Assembly: GCF_004134865.1 (NCBI RefSeq)
Contig: NZ_SDPO01000001.1
Span: forward strand, 930,001-994,000
Direction: 5' to 3'
DNA length: 64,000 nucleotides
From: Agromyces fucosus
Lineage (GTDB): Bacteria > Actinomycetota > Actinomycetes > Actinomycetales > Microbacteriaceae
The notes under the pieces are model-generated. The model was not told the origin of the DNA. It made no database searches and worked only from the letters and a program-made list of their open reading frames with translations. Of this stretch, positions 19,830-28,805 are shown in pieces (the stretch's first letter is position 1; the number at the start of each line of letters is the position of its first letter). Made by a program: the position numbers and the translations under genes.

Positions 19830-20680
19830 TGGCTTCCCGCTACCTCGTCGCAGGTGCATCCGGCATGCTCGGCCGCGACCTGGTCAGTGCCCTCGACGGT
19901 CGGAGGGTCACGGCTCTCGGACGCAGTGAACTGGATGTCACCGATGCCGCCGCAGTCGCCGCTGCTGTCGCCGGGCACGACGTGGTGTTCAATGCTGCCG
20001 CCTACACGCGGGTCGACGATGCGGAGACGCACGAGGCGGATGCATATGCCGTGAACGCGGTGGGTGCGGAGAACCTGGCATCGGCCGCTGCTGCGATCGG
20101 CGCGCGAATGGTGCAGGTGTCGACGGACTACGTGTTCGACGGCTCCGCCACGGCGCCGTACGCAGAAGACTCCGAACTGCACCCGATCTCGGCCTACGGC
20201 CGCACCAAGGCCGCCGGTGAGCGGATGGTGCGCGCGGCACATCCTGCTGGTTCGTACATCGTGCGCACGGCATGGCTCTACGGCGAGCACGGCCCGAACT
20301 TCGCCAAGACCATGCTCGCTCTCGCCGCGCAGCGTGAGACCTGGTCGGTGGTGACCGACCAGGTCGGCCAGCCGACCTGGTCGCGAGATCTCGCGGCGAA
20401 ACTGGTCGAGCTCGTCGACACGGATGCGCCGGCCGGGATCTACCATGGCACGAGCAGCGGCCAGACGAACTGGTACACATTCGCCAGGGCGGTCCTCGAG
20501 CAGGCCGGCCTCGACCCCGATCGGATCACCGAGACCGACAGCAGCGGCTTCGTCCGTCCCGCTCCCCGCCCCGCGTACTCCGTGCTCGGGCATGCGGGAT
20601 GGGAGCGTTCCGGCCTCGCACCGATTCGGCATTGGCGGGAAGGACTGAGTTCAGCCTTCGTCCAGGGTGCGTTCCGGTAG
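19829..20680 (+). CDS. rmlD: dTDP-4-dehydrorhamnose reductase
   Basis: 283 residues with GASGMLG at 9-15, STDYVFDG at 98-105 and the catalytic YGRTK at 123-127. It reduces dTDP-4-keto-L-rhamnose to dTDP-L-rhamnose using NAD(P)H. It completes the pathway, and all four enzymes are encoded within 3.4 kb. The last 30 bases overlap the end of a glycosyltransferase gene on the opposite strand. It is distinct from the RmlD-like gene at the left end of the window, which sits in an amino-sugar operon. Confidence 0.95.
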   Translation: MASRYLVAGASGMLGRDLVSALDGRRVTALGRSELDVTDAAAVAAAVAGHDVVFNAAAYTRVDDAETHEADAYAVNAVGAENLASAAAAIGARMVQVSTDYVFDGSATAPYAEDSELHPISAYGRTKAAGERMVRAAHPAGSYIVRTAWLYGEHGPNFAKTMLALAAQRETWSVVTDQVGQPTWSRDLAAKLVELVDTDAPAGIYHGTSSGQTNWYTFARAVLEQAGLDPDRITETDSSGFVRPAPRPAYSVLGHAGWERSGLAPIRHWREGLSSAFVQGAFR

Positions 20681-21505
20681 CGCGCCGCCCCGAGCGATCA
20701 ACCGTCGATATGCCGCTTTCCGCACCGGTTCCGGTACGAATCGATAGCCACCCCGGACGACGACGTTGCGGACGTACTGCCATCGACTCGTGAAGCCGAT
20801 GCCGCGCAGTGCACGCTGAAGCGCGACTTCGCTGCGCCACTGTGCGCGGCCTCCTCTTCGAGCGTATGCTCCGGCTCCGACGCGATACATGACGAGCGGG
20901 TCGGCGAGGTTGCCAACTCGGGCGCCGCTGTCGATCATGCGCGCGAACAGCCAGTAGTCCTCCATGAGGCCGAGCGGAAGATAGCCGCCTGCCCGGTCGA
21001 CGGCGGACCTCCGATAGACGACCGTCGGGTGGCTGAAGGGATCGTGGAACCTCGCGTAACTAGCGATGTCTGCTGCGTCAGTGCGGGGCACCCGCTGCCC
21101 GACGATCGAGCCGACCTCGTCCAGGAACTCCAGCATGCCGGTTCCCACGAGGTCCAGACCGCTCTCGACGAGCGGCACCTGCTTCGCGAACCGGTCAGGC
21201 AGCGAGATGTCGTCGGCGTCCATTCGCGCCACGATGTCGTGGCTGCACGCCGCGAGCCCTTCCGTGAGGGCCAGTGCCAGGCCGGCGTTCACTGGAATCC
21301 TGTGGTGCACGACAGGTACCGGCGAAGTGGAGATGGCGAGTTCGATGGCCGCCGCGAGATCCTCCGGAACCGGGCCGTCCTGCACCAGCACCACTTCATC
21401 CGGCCGTCGCGTCTGGGCCGTCACACTCGACGAGAACGCCTTCGTGAAATGTGCGGCGTCGTCGCCTCGGTAGACCGGGATGAGCAGCGTGAACTGATCC
21501 GCCAT
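20651..21505 (-). CDS. GT2-family glycosyltransferase
   Basis: 284 residues. The GT-A domain starts FTLLIPVYRGDD, followed by VLVQDGP at 39-45 and the metal-binding MDADD at 95-99, then LPDRF, the pattern of chain-extending GT2 enzymes. A distinct C-terminal helical region rich in Arg follows. The start overlaps the stop of the upstream GlfT1-like gene by one base, so the two are co-translated and probably add consecutive sugars. The donor is not identified; rhamnose is plausible from the adjacent rml genes. Confidence 0.85.
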   Translation of the reverse strand: MADQFTLLIPVYRGDDAAHFTKAFSSSVTAQTRRPDEVVLVQDGPVPEDLAAAIELAISTSPVPVVHHRIPVNAGLALALTEGLAACSHDIVARMDADDISLPDRFAKQVPLVESGLDLVGTGMLEFLDEVGSIVGQRVPRTDAADIASYARFHDPFSHPTVVYRRSAVDRAGGYLPLGLMEDYWLFARMIDSGARVGNLADPLVMYRVGAGAYARRGGRAQWRSEVALQRALRGIGFTSRWQYVRNVVVRGGYRFVPEPVRKAAYRRLIARGGALPERTLDEG

Positions 21506-22455
21506 CAGCGATCCACTCGGGCGATCGCCTCGCTCGCACCGCCGAGTCCGGCCATGGACATGGCGTTGGGGCGGGGCCTGGTGCGCGTACCGTCTCGGTA
21601 ACCGCGCTTCCAGCCGTCCCTCAGTACGGCACGGTCACTCGAGCGAGCGAACGTCAGAATCCATCGTCGAACACTCGAGGCACCGTAGAGCAGCTTCTCG
21701 AAGGCGGACAGGCTCCGCGAGCGTCGGAACATCCACAGTTTGTTGCGCACCTCGTAGTAGAACCGCGCCCCCGGGTCGGCATCGGTCGAACCGAGCACCT
21801 TCGTCTTGTGCACGACGACAGATGCCGGCACATGGATCCCCCGCCGGCCTCGCAGTACCCGGGTGGAGTACTCGAAGTCATCGTTCCAGATGAAATAGTC
21901 GGCGATGGGCAGTCCCACCTCGCGAACGACGTCGGACCGCACGAGCATCGAGACGAAGGAAGTGCTCCGAATCGCGATGCCGCCATGGCGGGCAGCGTCG
22001 ATGCGTTCCGACTTCGACGCGAACGCCTTCGCCCTCGGCGTGTTCATCGGGTGCTCGGTGCCGTCGGTCCAGACGACCCGTGAACCGGCCACCACGAGGT
22101 CGGTGCCGGCGACCGAATCGAGCAGAGCGGCAAGAGCGTCGGGAGTCGGCACCGTGTCATCATCCATGAGCCAGAGCCACTCGGGCTCGTAGCGGTCGAC
22201 CGCAACGGCCATTCCTGCGGCGAATCCACCAGCTCCCCCCGTGTTCCGCGGCAGCGAAACGAGATCGACGGCATCGCCGGCCGCGAGTGCGACCTCGCCC
22301 GAGCCATCCGTCGAAGCGTTGTCGACGACGATGATGCGCGCCAGTGGATGTCGCTGCGCTCGAAGCGCTTCGAGCACTTCAGCGAGGAGCTCACGACGGT
22401 TGTAGGCAACGACGACGGCGACGACGGCGCGGGGACGGATTGTGGGCGAATTCAT
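21505..22455 (-). CDS. GT2 glycosyltransferase resembling GlfT1 (initiating galactofuranosyltransferase)
   Basis: 316 residues. The core has VVVAYNRRELL, VVDNASTDGS, the glycine-rich NTGGAGGFAAGM at 71-82, MDDD at 97-100, the acceptor-side WNDDFEY at 190-196 and His216. This set matches GlfT1 and related rhamnosyl/galactofuranosyl transferases. In mycobacteria GlfT1 puts the first two Galf residues on Rha-GlcNAc-PP-decaprenol. The presence of Glf and GlfT2 in this island makes that role plausible. I prefer ATG 22455, with GAGAG just upstream; an upstream in-frame ATG at 22488 would add 11 residues. A rhamnosyltransferase role is the main alternative. Confidence 0.8.
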   Translation of the reverse strand: MNSPTIRPRAVVAVVVAYNRRELLAEVLEALRAQRHPLARIIVVDNASTDGSGEVALAAGDAVDLVSLPRNTGGAGGFAAGMAVAVDRYEPEWLWLMDDDTVPTPDALAALLDSVAGTDLVVAGSRVVWTDGTEHPMNTPRAKAFASKSERIDAARHGGIAIRSTSFVSMLVRSDVVREVGLPIADYFIWNDDFEYSTRVLRGRRGIHVPASVVVHKTKVLGSTDADPGARFYYEVRNKLWMFRRSRSLSAFEKLLYGASSVRRWILTFARSSDRAVLRDGWKRGYRDGTRTRPRPNAMSMAGLGGASEAIARVDR

Positions 22456-22580
22456 TGACTCTCGTTTTTTCAGGGAGGAACACTCCATCTTGCCTTGTCA
22501 GTCGGTGCGGAGACGCCGCGAACGAGCTGCAGCACTCATTTCGGCATCGCAGCACCTCCGTGGACCCGGTCTTTCGGCGT

Positions 22581-24557
22581 TCATCCGCAGCCGACGACCC
22601 GGTACAGCCTCGCCTCGCCCTGTTCATCCACGAGCTCGACCGCGGACGAGCTGTCGAGGTCGTCGAGACCCCCGATCTCGTGCAGACCACCGTGGACCTC
22701 GCGTGCGCCGAAATCCAACACGTGCGTCACATTCTGCCGCCGCACCGCCTCGCAGACCTCCGAGCCCGGTTCGGCAGTGTCCAGCTGGTCCAGAATCAGT
22801 CGAGTGTCGGGGTCGAGCGTTGCGAAGATATGTGGAACGAGCGCACGCCGCTGGCCGATCGCGGAACTCAGCGATGCACCGGTCCACGCGTTCCCAACGA
22901 CCACGCCGTCGGCTGGCACCTCGTCGGCGATTCGATCGAGGAGCGCACGTTCGTCGGCTGACAGCAGCGCGGAGTCATCGGTCGTCGCGTAGACGGCCGT
23001 GATCGACGATGAGGCCGAGGCGAGTGCCGCCCCGGTCTGCGCGAGCACTGCGACCACGAGGGCGAGCACGGTGGCCGTGACCGCTGAGACGGTGCCCGGT
23101 CGGATCGGCCCGAGCGACGGCATCTTCCGTTTCCATCGTTCGATGCCGAGACCGAGCAGATGCCCGCCCCACAGGCAACCCGCGACGAGCAGCGGTACGG
23201 CGACGACCGGGATCAGTGCGGCGATTCGATAGATGTCGCTGTACCAGGTTCCAGTGAGCAGGTACCGGAGACGTCCGACATGGAGAGCGGCGACGATCAC
23301 GTAGATGAAGAGGACCAACAGGAAGGAGACGCTGAGCCACCGTTGCTGCTTCAGCGCCCAGACCGCGATCAGGCCGACCGCGATCGCGACGCTCAGGAAC
23401 AGCGCCGGCGCGCGAAACGCCTCGGAGCTCTGCAGGATCGAGGTGAACGCGGCGTCGAATGACATCGGCGGCCCCCAGAACGCGGCTTCGCGGGTGGGTC
23501 GGACGACGACGAACACGGCCGCCGCGCCGACCAAGAGGACCAACGCACCGACGAGTGCGAGAACCCGAGTGCGGAGCGGAGTCCCACTCATTCGAGTTCG
23601 CCGCCACCATGCGCCGAATGCCACGACGGCGGCGGGCGCGATGAGGACGAGCAGGGCAATCACCCCGCCCGGGTGAGCCAAGGCCACGCCGATCGACGAG
23701 AGACCGGCGGCGATCCACAGTGCAGGTCGTTCCGCCGGCGCCGCGTTCCCCAGGCCCAACAGGGCAACCATCCATGCGAGCGCTGCGGGCAGTGCTGCCA
23801 CCGACAGCGCATACGGTGCCACGATGCCGAAGTCCAGCAGGAGGAACGGGAACAGCGCGAAGCACCCGGTGACGAGACCGGTCGCGACCTGGCCTGCCCA
23901 TGAGGACCCGAACAGTATTCGAACGAGCAGCGCAGCGGAGAGCGGCCACACGAGCGCGGCGAGCAGCACATCCACGGCATTGGCCGAAAGAGGGATACTC
24001 GCCCCGGTGCCCTCCGCGACGAGTGCGACGATCGCGTGCCAGAGGCCGGGATAGAACGAACCGCCACCGTCGACCGCGAAGGTCAGGCTGCTCAACGTGA
24101 GCGGTGAGGCATCCCCGCTCATCACGATGTACTCGGCGGCGTTCAAATGGAACACGTTGTCGAACGTCTGGGAGAGGTTCTCGGGTTGCCCGATCGCGGC
24201 CGTGAGCCTCCAGCCGATCGACACGGCGGCGATGACGGCCCCGACGGCGAACCCGAACATCGTGGCTCGGCCGTCGGGTCCTCCCTTCGGCTCCCGGAAC
24301 GCGGGGAACCAGGCTCGAACGCCGACCGCCGCGCAGACGAGGAGAATGCAGACGATCCCTGCGGATGCCGGCGACCATTGGATTCCGATCGCCGGTAGCG
24401 CGAGCGTCGCGATCGCGAGCATCCCGAGGCTCACCGCAGGTGCCGCCGCGACCACGACCATTCCCCGTTGCCTGAGCACGAGAAGCAGAGCCGCCCCTGG
24501 AGCCAGGAGAACCAGGGCTCCGAAGAGAAGTGGAAGGACAGCACCGGCCCAACTCAT
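22581..24557 (-). CDS. Large polytopic membrane protein, possibly DUF6541-like
   Basis: 658 residues with about fourteen hydrophobic helices through residue 520, including an LLAPGAALLLVL second half of the first hairpin and an outer loop with QTFDNVFHLNAAEYI. A soluble C-terminal part contains ADGVVVGNAWTGASL and a terminal YRVVGCG. The plan resembles actinobacterial membrane proteins of the DUF6541 type, which are candidates for GT-C transferases; the link is by layout only. ATG 24557 is preceded by GAGGAG at seven bases. It is third in size and type among the membrane proteins of this island. Confidence 0.75.
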   Translation of the reverse strand: MSWAGAVLPLLFGALVLLAPGAALLLVLRQRGMVVVAAAPAVSLGMLAIATLALPAIGIQWSPASAGIVCILLVCAAVGVRAWFPAFREPKGGPDGRATMFGFAVGAVIAAVSIGWRLTAAIGQPENLSQTFDNVFHLNAAEYIVMSGDASPLTLSSLTFAVDGGGSFYPGLWHAIVALVAEGTGASIPLSANAVDVLLAALVWPLSAALLVRILFGSSWAGQVATGLVTGCFALFPFLLLDFGIVAPYALSVAALPAALAWMVALLGLGNAAPAERPALWIAAGLSSIGVALAHPGGVIALLVLIAPAAVVAFGAWWRRTRMSGTPLRTRVLALVGALVLLVGAAAVFVVVRPTREAAFWGPPMSFDAAFTSILQSSEAFRAPALFLSVAIAVGLIAVWALKQQRWLSVSFLLVLFIYVIVAALHVGRLRYLLTGTWYSDIYRIAALIPVVAVPLLVAGCLWGGHLLGLGIERWKRKMPSLGPIRPGTVSAVTATVLALVVAVLAQTGAALASASSSITAVYATTDDSALLSADERALLDRIADEVPADGVVVGNAWTGASLSSAIGQRRALVPHIFATLDPDTRLILDQLDTAEPGSEVCEAVRRQNVTHVLDFGAREVHGGLHEIGGLDDLDSSSAVELVDEQGEARLYRVVGCG

Positions 24558-24684
24558 CGATGCGCTCCTCACATCGTCAGAACATCGGCCTCCACCATAG
24601 CCAACGTCGGATGGCAGAACCCTGCAACAAGGCCGTGATCCGACCTGAGACACGTGGCGCGCTGGTGACGAAACCCAGACCAAC

Positions 24685-24690
24685 TAGACT
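24685..24690 (+). promoter_or_regulatory. Candidate -10 box for the GT4 gene
   Basis: TAGACT lies about 85 bases upstream of the glycosyltransferase start in the divergent gap. No clear -35 hexamer was found. Confidence 0.25.
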
Positions 24691-24775
24691 GCCGAGAGCG
24701 CTCGAGCCGCCTTCCACCGCGACGAGGTTCCTGTCCGACCGTCGCTGCCGAGCATCTGCCGCACGAAGGAGCCCA

Positions 24776-25924
24776 ATGCCCACAACCCTCCGGATCATCC
24801 TCGATCAGGTCATCGCTCCGGTGCCCGGCTCCATCGGCGTCTACACCGACGCCCTGACCTCTTCGCTCCTCAAGAGCGTTCCCCACGGTTGCGAGGTCGA
24901 GGGCATCGTGTCCGCTTCGTCACCCGCCGACTACGAACGAATCGAGGCGAGGTTCCCCGGTCTCTCGGCCCTCTACAAGACGACGCTCGCTCGCCGTGAG
25001 CTGGCCGCCGCGTGGCAGCTCGGCCTCACCACGTCGCCCGGCGGCGGCATGATCCACTCCCCCGGTCTCTTCGCTCCATTGCGCCGCCACGATCGCACGC
25101 AGAGCGGCGACCAGGTCGTCGTCACCGTGCACGATCTGCTCCCCTGGACCCATCCCGAGACCCTGACGACCGCGTCCGTCGCGTGGCACAAGGGAATGCT
25201 GAGGCGCGCACGCAAGCATGCCGACTCCGTCGTCGTCCCCACCCATGCCCTCGCCGAGCGTCTCGCGGACATCGCCGATTTCGGTGACCGCGTGCGCGTC
25301 ATCGGCACGGCGCCGAGACCGGGGCTCGTGATTCCGGCCGATGAGGCCGAGACCGCCGCGAGGGCCGCGCGTCTGGCGCTTCCACCGGCCTACCTCGTCG
25401 TCACGGGAACCCTCGAACCGCGCAAGGGAATCGTCGACCTGCTCGAAGCCCTCGGCCGCCCGGGCGTGCCCGACATCGACCTCGTCGTCATCGGTCCCGC
25501 GACCTGGGGCGAACTGCACCTCGCGACCGTCGCGGACGAGTCCGGGGTCGACCCTCGGCGCGTGCACGCCGTCGAGGTCGACGACCCCGCGGACCTCGCC
25601 GTGGTGCTCTCGCGTGCCACGGCTTTCGTCGCCCCGAGTCACGAAGAAGGTTCGGGCACCTCGCTCATCGAAGCATTCAGTTTCGGCCTGCCCGTCATCC
25701 ACTCCGACACGGCCGCGTATGTCGAAGTGGCGGCCGACAGCGGCCTCGTCGTACCGATCGGCATCGGCGGCGGTTACACCGAACGCCTCGCGGCGGCCGT
25801 CACGGCCGTCGTGGAGCAGTCCAGCGTGGCCGAGCGGCTCTCGGTGACCGCCAGTGACCGGGCTCATGCCTTCAGCTGGCGCGACTCGGCGGAGCGCGTC
25901 TGGCAGCTCCACGCCGACCTCTGA
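24776..25924 (+). CDS. GT4-family glycosyltransferase
   Basis: 382 residues, GT-B fold. The N-domain has GSIGVYTDAL and VTVHDLLPW (His119-Asp120). The C-domain has the donor-binding GTLEPRKG at 211-218, VVIGPATWGE, and the E-x7-E motif in HEEGSGTSLIEAFSFGLP (Glu290/291 and Glu299), all typical of mannosyl/rhamnosyl GT4 enzymes that retain configuration. ATG 24776 follows AAGGAG at four bases and lies in a region with several upstream in-frame codons that I discount. It is divergent from the polytopic membrane protein. Donor unknown; GDP-mannose is possible since a manC gene is near the right end. Confidence 0.87.
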   Translation: MPTTLRIILDQVIAPVPGSIGVYTDALTSSLLKSVPHGCEVEGIVSASSPADYERIEARFPGLSALYKTTLARRELAAAWQLGLTTSPGGGMIHSPGLFAPLRRHDRTQSGDQVVVTVHDLLPWTHPETLTTASVAWHKGMLRRARKHADSVVVPTHALAERLADIADFGDRVRVIGTAPRPGLVIPADEAETAARAARLALPPAYLVVTGTLEPRKGIVDLLEALGRPGVPDIDLVVIGPATWGELHLATVADESGVDPRRVHAVEVDDPADLAVVLSRATAFVAPSHEEGSGTSLIEAFSFGLPVIHSDTAAYVEVAADSGLVVPIGIGGGYTERLAAAVTAVVEQSSVAERLSVTASDRAHAFSWRDSAERVWQLHADL

Positions 25925-26005
25925 TCGAGGCCTTCGGGCCCGCATCGGTCGACGGCCGTTGCCGTGGAACGTTCGACCCGGAGGCGACCGCCACACCGGC
26001 CGGCC

Positions 26006-26860
26006 TCAGCGTTCGGAAGCGGTGTGCGCAGATTCCGCGAGGTAGCGGTGGAACTCTTCCTTCAGGTCGCCGAGTCCGTGGTATTGGTCGGCTTCCGACA
26101 GTACGAATCGGAATTCCAGGTCGGCCTTCTCGAGACGCCATCCCGCTTCTCGCGCACGATGGCTCAACCAGAGGTCTTCGATGAAGAGGTAGCGCGCAGG
26201 GAGCGCGCTGAAGAAATCGGCGCGATCGACGATGCTCGCATCGCAGATCGAGCCGCCTGTCCCCACATAGGTGGCGGTCTCCCCGTCGCCCAACTCCTCG
26301 CGATGCCAGTAACCACCCAACTGGCGGAAGGCCCACACCCCCACGTACGATCGCGCGCTGTATCGCCGGACCAGTTCGGCCAGGAACGTTCGTCCGATCA
26401 CCTGGTCATCGTCGAGCATGATGACCGGGCCGTCATAACCTGAACGACGGAGTCGACGGAACACGAGGAACCGCGCGAGACCGCCGACGTTCATCACGCT
26501 GTCGACGAACTCGACGCTTCCGATCGCGCCTCCGAGCGGATGCCGGGCGATCGCGTTCCGATAGTGGCGGCTCTGCCGGCGGGCGTTGTTCCAGAAGAGC
26601 ACTCGCAGGTCCGACACTCCGCTCTGAGCAACCAGCTCGTCGAGGATCGCCTCGATGCGCCCTGGTCGGTTCCAGAGGCAGACGATCAGCGGTAGTCCCG
26701 ACTCGGAGGGGACGCCGCGCAGCGCCCTCGGACGGAACCGGCCGGTCGCGTAGAACCGCACGACCGCGCCACGCACTGCACGTCTGGCGGGCCGCAGCAC
26801 ACGTCGTGCACCCCTCTCGAACGGGGTCAACATGACGCGGGCGCGCTGAATCAGATTCAT
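26006..26860 (-). CDS. GT-A-type glycosyltransferase
   Basis: 284 residues. After a basic N-terminal helix, LPLIVCLWNRPGRI begins a GT-A fold; IMLDDDQV at 147-154 supplies the metal-binding DDD, and YVGTGGSICDASIV and FIEDLWLSHRARE are donor and acceptor segments. The pattern resembles GT2-like transferases that act on glycans, but family assignment is loose. The start lies seven bases after the LCP gene stop, so it is co-transcribed with that wall ligase. That placement suggests a late sugar addition to the polymer that is ligated. Confidence 0.75.
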   Translation of the reverse strand: MNLIQRARVMLTPFERGARRVLRPARRAVRGAVVRFYATGRFRPRALRGVPSESGLPLIVCLWNRPGRIEAILDELVAQSGVSDLRVLFWNNARRQSRHYRNAIARHPLGGAIGSVEFVDSVMNVGGLARFLVFRRLRRSGYDGPVIMLDDDQVIGRTFLAELVRRYSARSYVGVWAFRQLGGYWHREELGDGETATYVGTGGSICDASIVDRADFFSALPARYLFIEDLWLSHRAREAGWRLEKADLEFRFVLSEADQYHGLGDLKEEFHRYLAESAHTASER

Positions 26861-26867
26861 GGCGTCC

Positions 26868-28238
26868 TCACTCCGTCGCCGGCTCCTCCGTGGCGGGGGC
26901 GACGGCCGGCTCGATGAGCGATCGGATGTAGTCCCAATCGGGATCCGTCGGATCGACGCCGTTCGCCGGCACGAGTTCGACGGTCGTGATCGGCAGCTCC
27001 TTGGTCTTCATGGAGAGGTTCACGAAGTAGCCGAGCATCGACTGCGGGATGTCGGTCTTCACGGTGTCGGCGCCCGCCGACGCGACCTCCTGGAACTTCG
27101 AGAGCACGTTCGCCGGCGTGAACTGCTGGAGGACCGCCTCCTGCAGTACGCGCTGGCGCGCCATCCGCTCGTAGTCGCCGCCGGCGGTGCCGTAGCGCGC
27201 GCGGCCGTACCAGAGCGCGTGGTAGCCGTCGAGGTGCTGCTGACCCGGCTCGATCCACCCGTCGACGCCCTCGTTGTTCTCGTCGCCGCCGATGGGGATT
27301 CGGGTGTCGACGTTGATGTCGACCCCGCCGAGCGCATCGATGAGCTGCTGGAAGCCCTGCATGTCGATGAGCGCGTAGTACTGGATCTCGAGGCCGGTGA
27401 TGCCCTCCGCCGCGTCCCTGACGCCCTCGATGCCGGGCTCGCTGCCCTCGGCGACGGCGTCGGGGTACATCTCGGGGCTCTTCAGCTCGACCTCGGTGTA
27501 GATCGAGTTGAGCTGGCACACGTCGACCTCGCAGCCGTCGATCGCGCCGTAGCCCTCAGGGTAGACGGCCGCGAGCGGCGAGTCCTCGGGGAACGGCACG
27601 TACTCGAGGTCGCGCGGTAGGCCGATCGTGACCGCCTGCCCGGTCTCGGCGTCGATCGAGACGACGGTCATGCTGTCGGGTCGCATGCCCTCCCGATCGG
27701 GACCGGAGTCGCCGCCGAGGAGCAGGATGTTGTAGCGGCCGTCGACGGGCGGCTCGCTCGGCCCCGGGGCGAAGACGGATGCGATGAAACCGCTCGTGGT
27801 CGTCGCGAAGTAGGCGCCGTAGGCGGCGGTGCCCGAGATCCCGATCATCGCGATGGTGGTGAGGCCCGCGACCCACATGCGTGCGGAGGGCGCCGTCTTC
27901 ACGAGGCGCACGAGGCGCAGCGTGTCGAGCGTCAGGATCACCCAGAGCACCGCGTAGAACGCGAGCACGATGGCGACGATCCAGAGCGTGATCGACATCG
28001 AGAAGACCGTGAAGAGCGTTGCGGGCCAGACGAACCAGACCACGATCGCCAGGACGACGAGGGTCCAGAGCACGAGCGTCGACCCCAGCCCGAACCTGCC
28101 GAGCTTCCGGCTGCCGGCGAGCACCTGCGGCGCACCGGGGATCAGGAAGTTGAGCACGACGAGCCACCACGCGCGGCGGGTCATGACCGTGCGCGAGGCG
28201 ACGTCCGGGTAGCGGATCGGGCTGGCGGCGAGCGTCAT
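26868..28238 (-). CDS. LytR-CpsA-Psr (LCP) family glycopolymer ligase
   Basis: 456 residues. Four hydrophobic helices occupy 25-155, more than the single anchor of many LCP proteins. The extracytoplasmic LCP domain follows with LLGGDSG at 173-179, RPDSM at 186-190, GLPRD at 206-210 and a [19 protein letters not shown] block with the conserved Arg residues. LCP enzymes transfer lipid-pyrophosphate glycopolymers to peptidoglycan. The gene closes the polysaccharide island and its start overlaps the purE stop (ATGA), so it is transcribed with purK-purE. The acidic C-terminal tail (ATEEPATE) is low complexity. Confidence 0.92.
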   Translation of the reverse strand: MTLAASPIRYPDVASRTVMTRRAWWLVVLNFLIPGAPQVLAGSRKLGRFGLGSTLVLWTLVVLAIVVWFVWPATLFTVFSMSITLWIVAIVLAFYAVLWVILTLDTLRLVRLVKTAPSARMWVAGLTTIAMIGISGTAAYGAYFATTTSGFIASVFAPGPSEPPVDGRYNILLLGGDSGPDREGMRPDSMTVVSIDAETGQAVTIGLPRDLEYVPFPEDSPLAAVYPEGYGAIDGCEVDVCQLNSIYTEVELKSPEMYPDAVAEGSEPGIEGVRDAAEGITGLEIQYYALIDMQGFQQLIDALGGVDINVDTRIPIGGDENNEGVDGWIEPGQQHLDGYHALWYGRARYGTAGGDYERMARQRVLQEAVLQQFTPANVLSKFQEVASAGADTVKTDIPQSMLGYFVNLSMKTKELPITTVELVPANGVDPTDPDWDYIRSLIEPAVAPATEEPATE

Positions 28239-28741
28239 CGGTTCTGCTTGAGCCGTTCGTTCTTCTCCTCGACGAGCGCGGCGAGGTCGGTCGCATACGC
28301 GTCGAGCGCGCCGGCGAGGTCGGGGTCGGATGCCGCGAGCACGCGCACGGCGAAGAGGCCGGCGTTCTTGGCGCCGCCGATGGCCATCGTCGCGACGGGG
28401 ATGCCGCCGGGCATCTGCACGATCGAGAGCAGCGAGTCGAGGCCGTCGAGGCGCGACAGCGGCACTGGCACGCCGACGACGGGCAGGGTCGTGACGGAGG
28501 CGAGCATGCCGGGCAGGTGGGCTGCGCCACCGGCGCCGGCGATGATGACCTTGAGCCCGCGTCCGGCCGCCTCCTTGCCGTACGCGATCATCTTCTCGGG
28601 CGTGCGGTGCGCCGAGACGACCTCCACCTCGTGGGCGACGCCGAACTCGTCGAGCAGGGCGGATGCCTCGCGCATGACGTTCCAGTCGGAGTCGGAACCC
28701 ATCACGACGCCGACGAGGGGTGCGGTGTTCGTCTCAATCAC
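28235..28741 (-). CDS. purE: N5-carboxyaminoimidazole ribonucleotide mutase
   Basis: 168 residues. GSDSDW at 15-20, SAHRTP at 43-48 and [11 protein letters not shown] at 69-79 are the class I PurE signature. It moves the carboxylate of N5-CAIR to C4 in purine synthesis. GTG 28741 gives the normal N-terminus before VGVVMGSD; the ribosome site is weak. It follows purK by 64 bases and overlaps the LCP gene by four. Confidence 0.95.
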   Translation of the reverse strand: MIETNTAPLVGVVMGSDSDWNVMREASALLDEFGVAHEVEVVSAHRTPEKMIAYGKEAAGRGLKVIIAGAGGAAHLPGMLASVTTLPVVGVPVPLSRLDGLDSLLSIVQMPGGIPVATMAIGGAKNAGLFAVRVLAASDPDLAGALDAYATDLAALVEEKNERLKQNR

Positions 28742-28805
28742 TTGATCGAGTGTAGGGCCGTGCGCTGTGAGATGACCGCAGGGCACGCGGCCGGCGGAGC
28801 CGACG

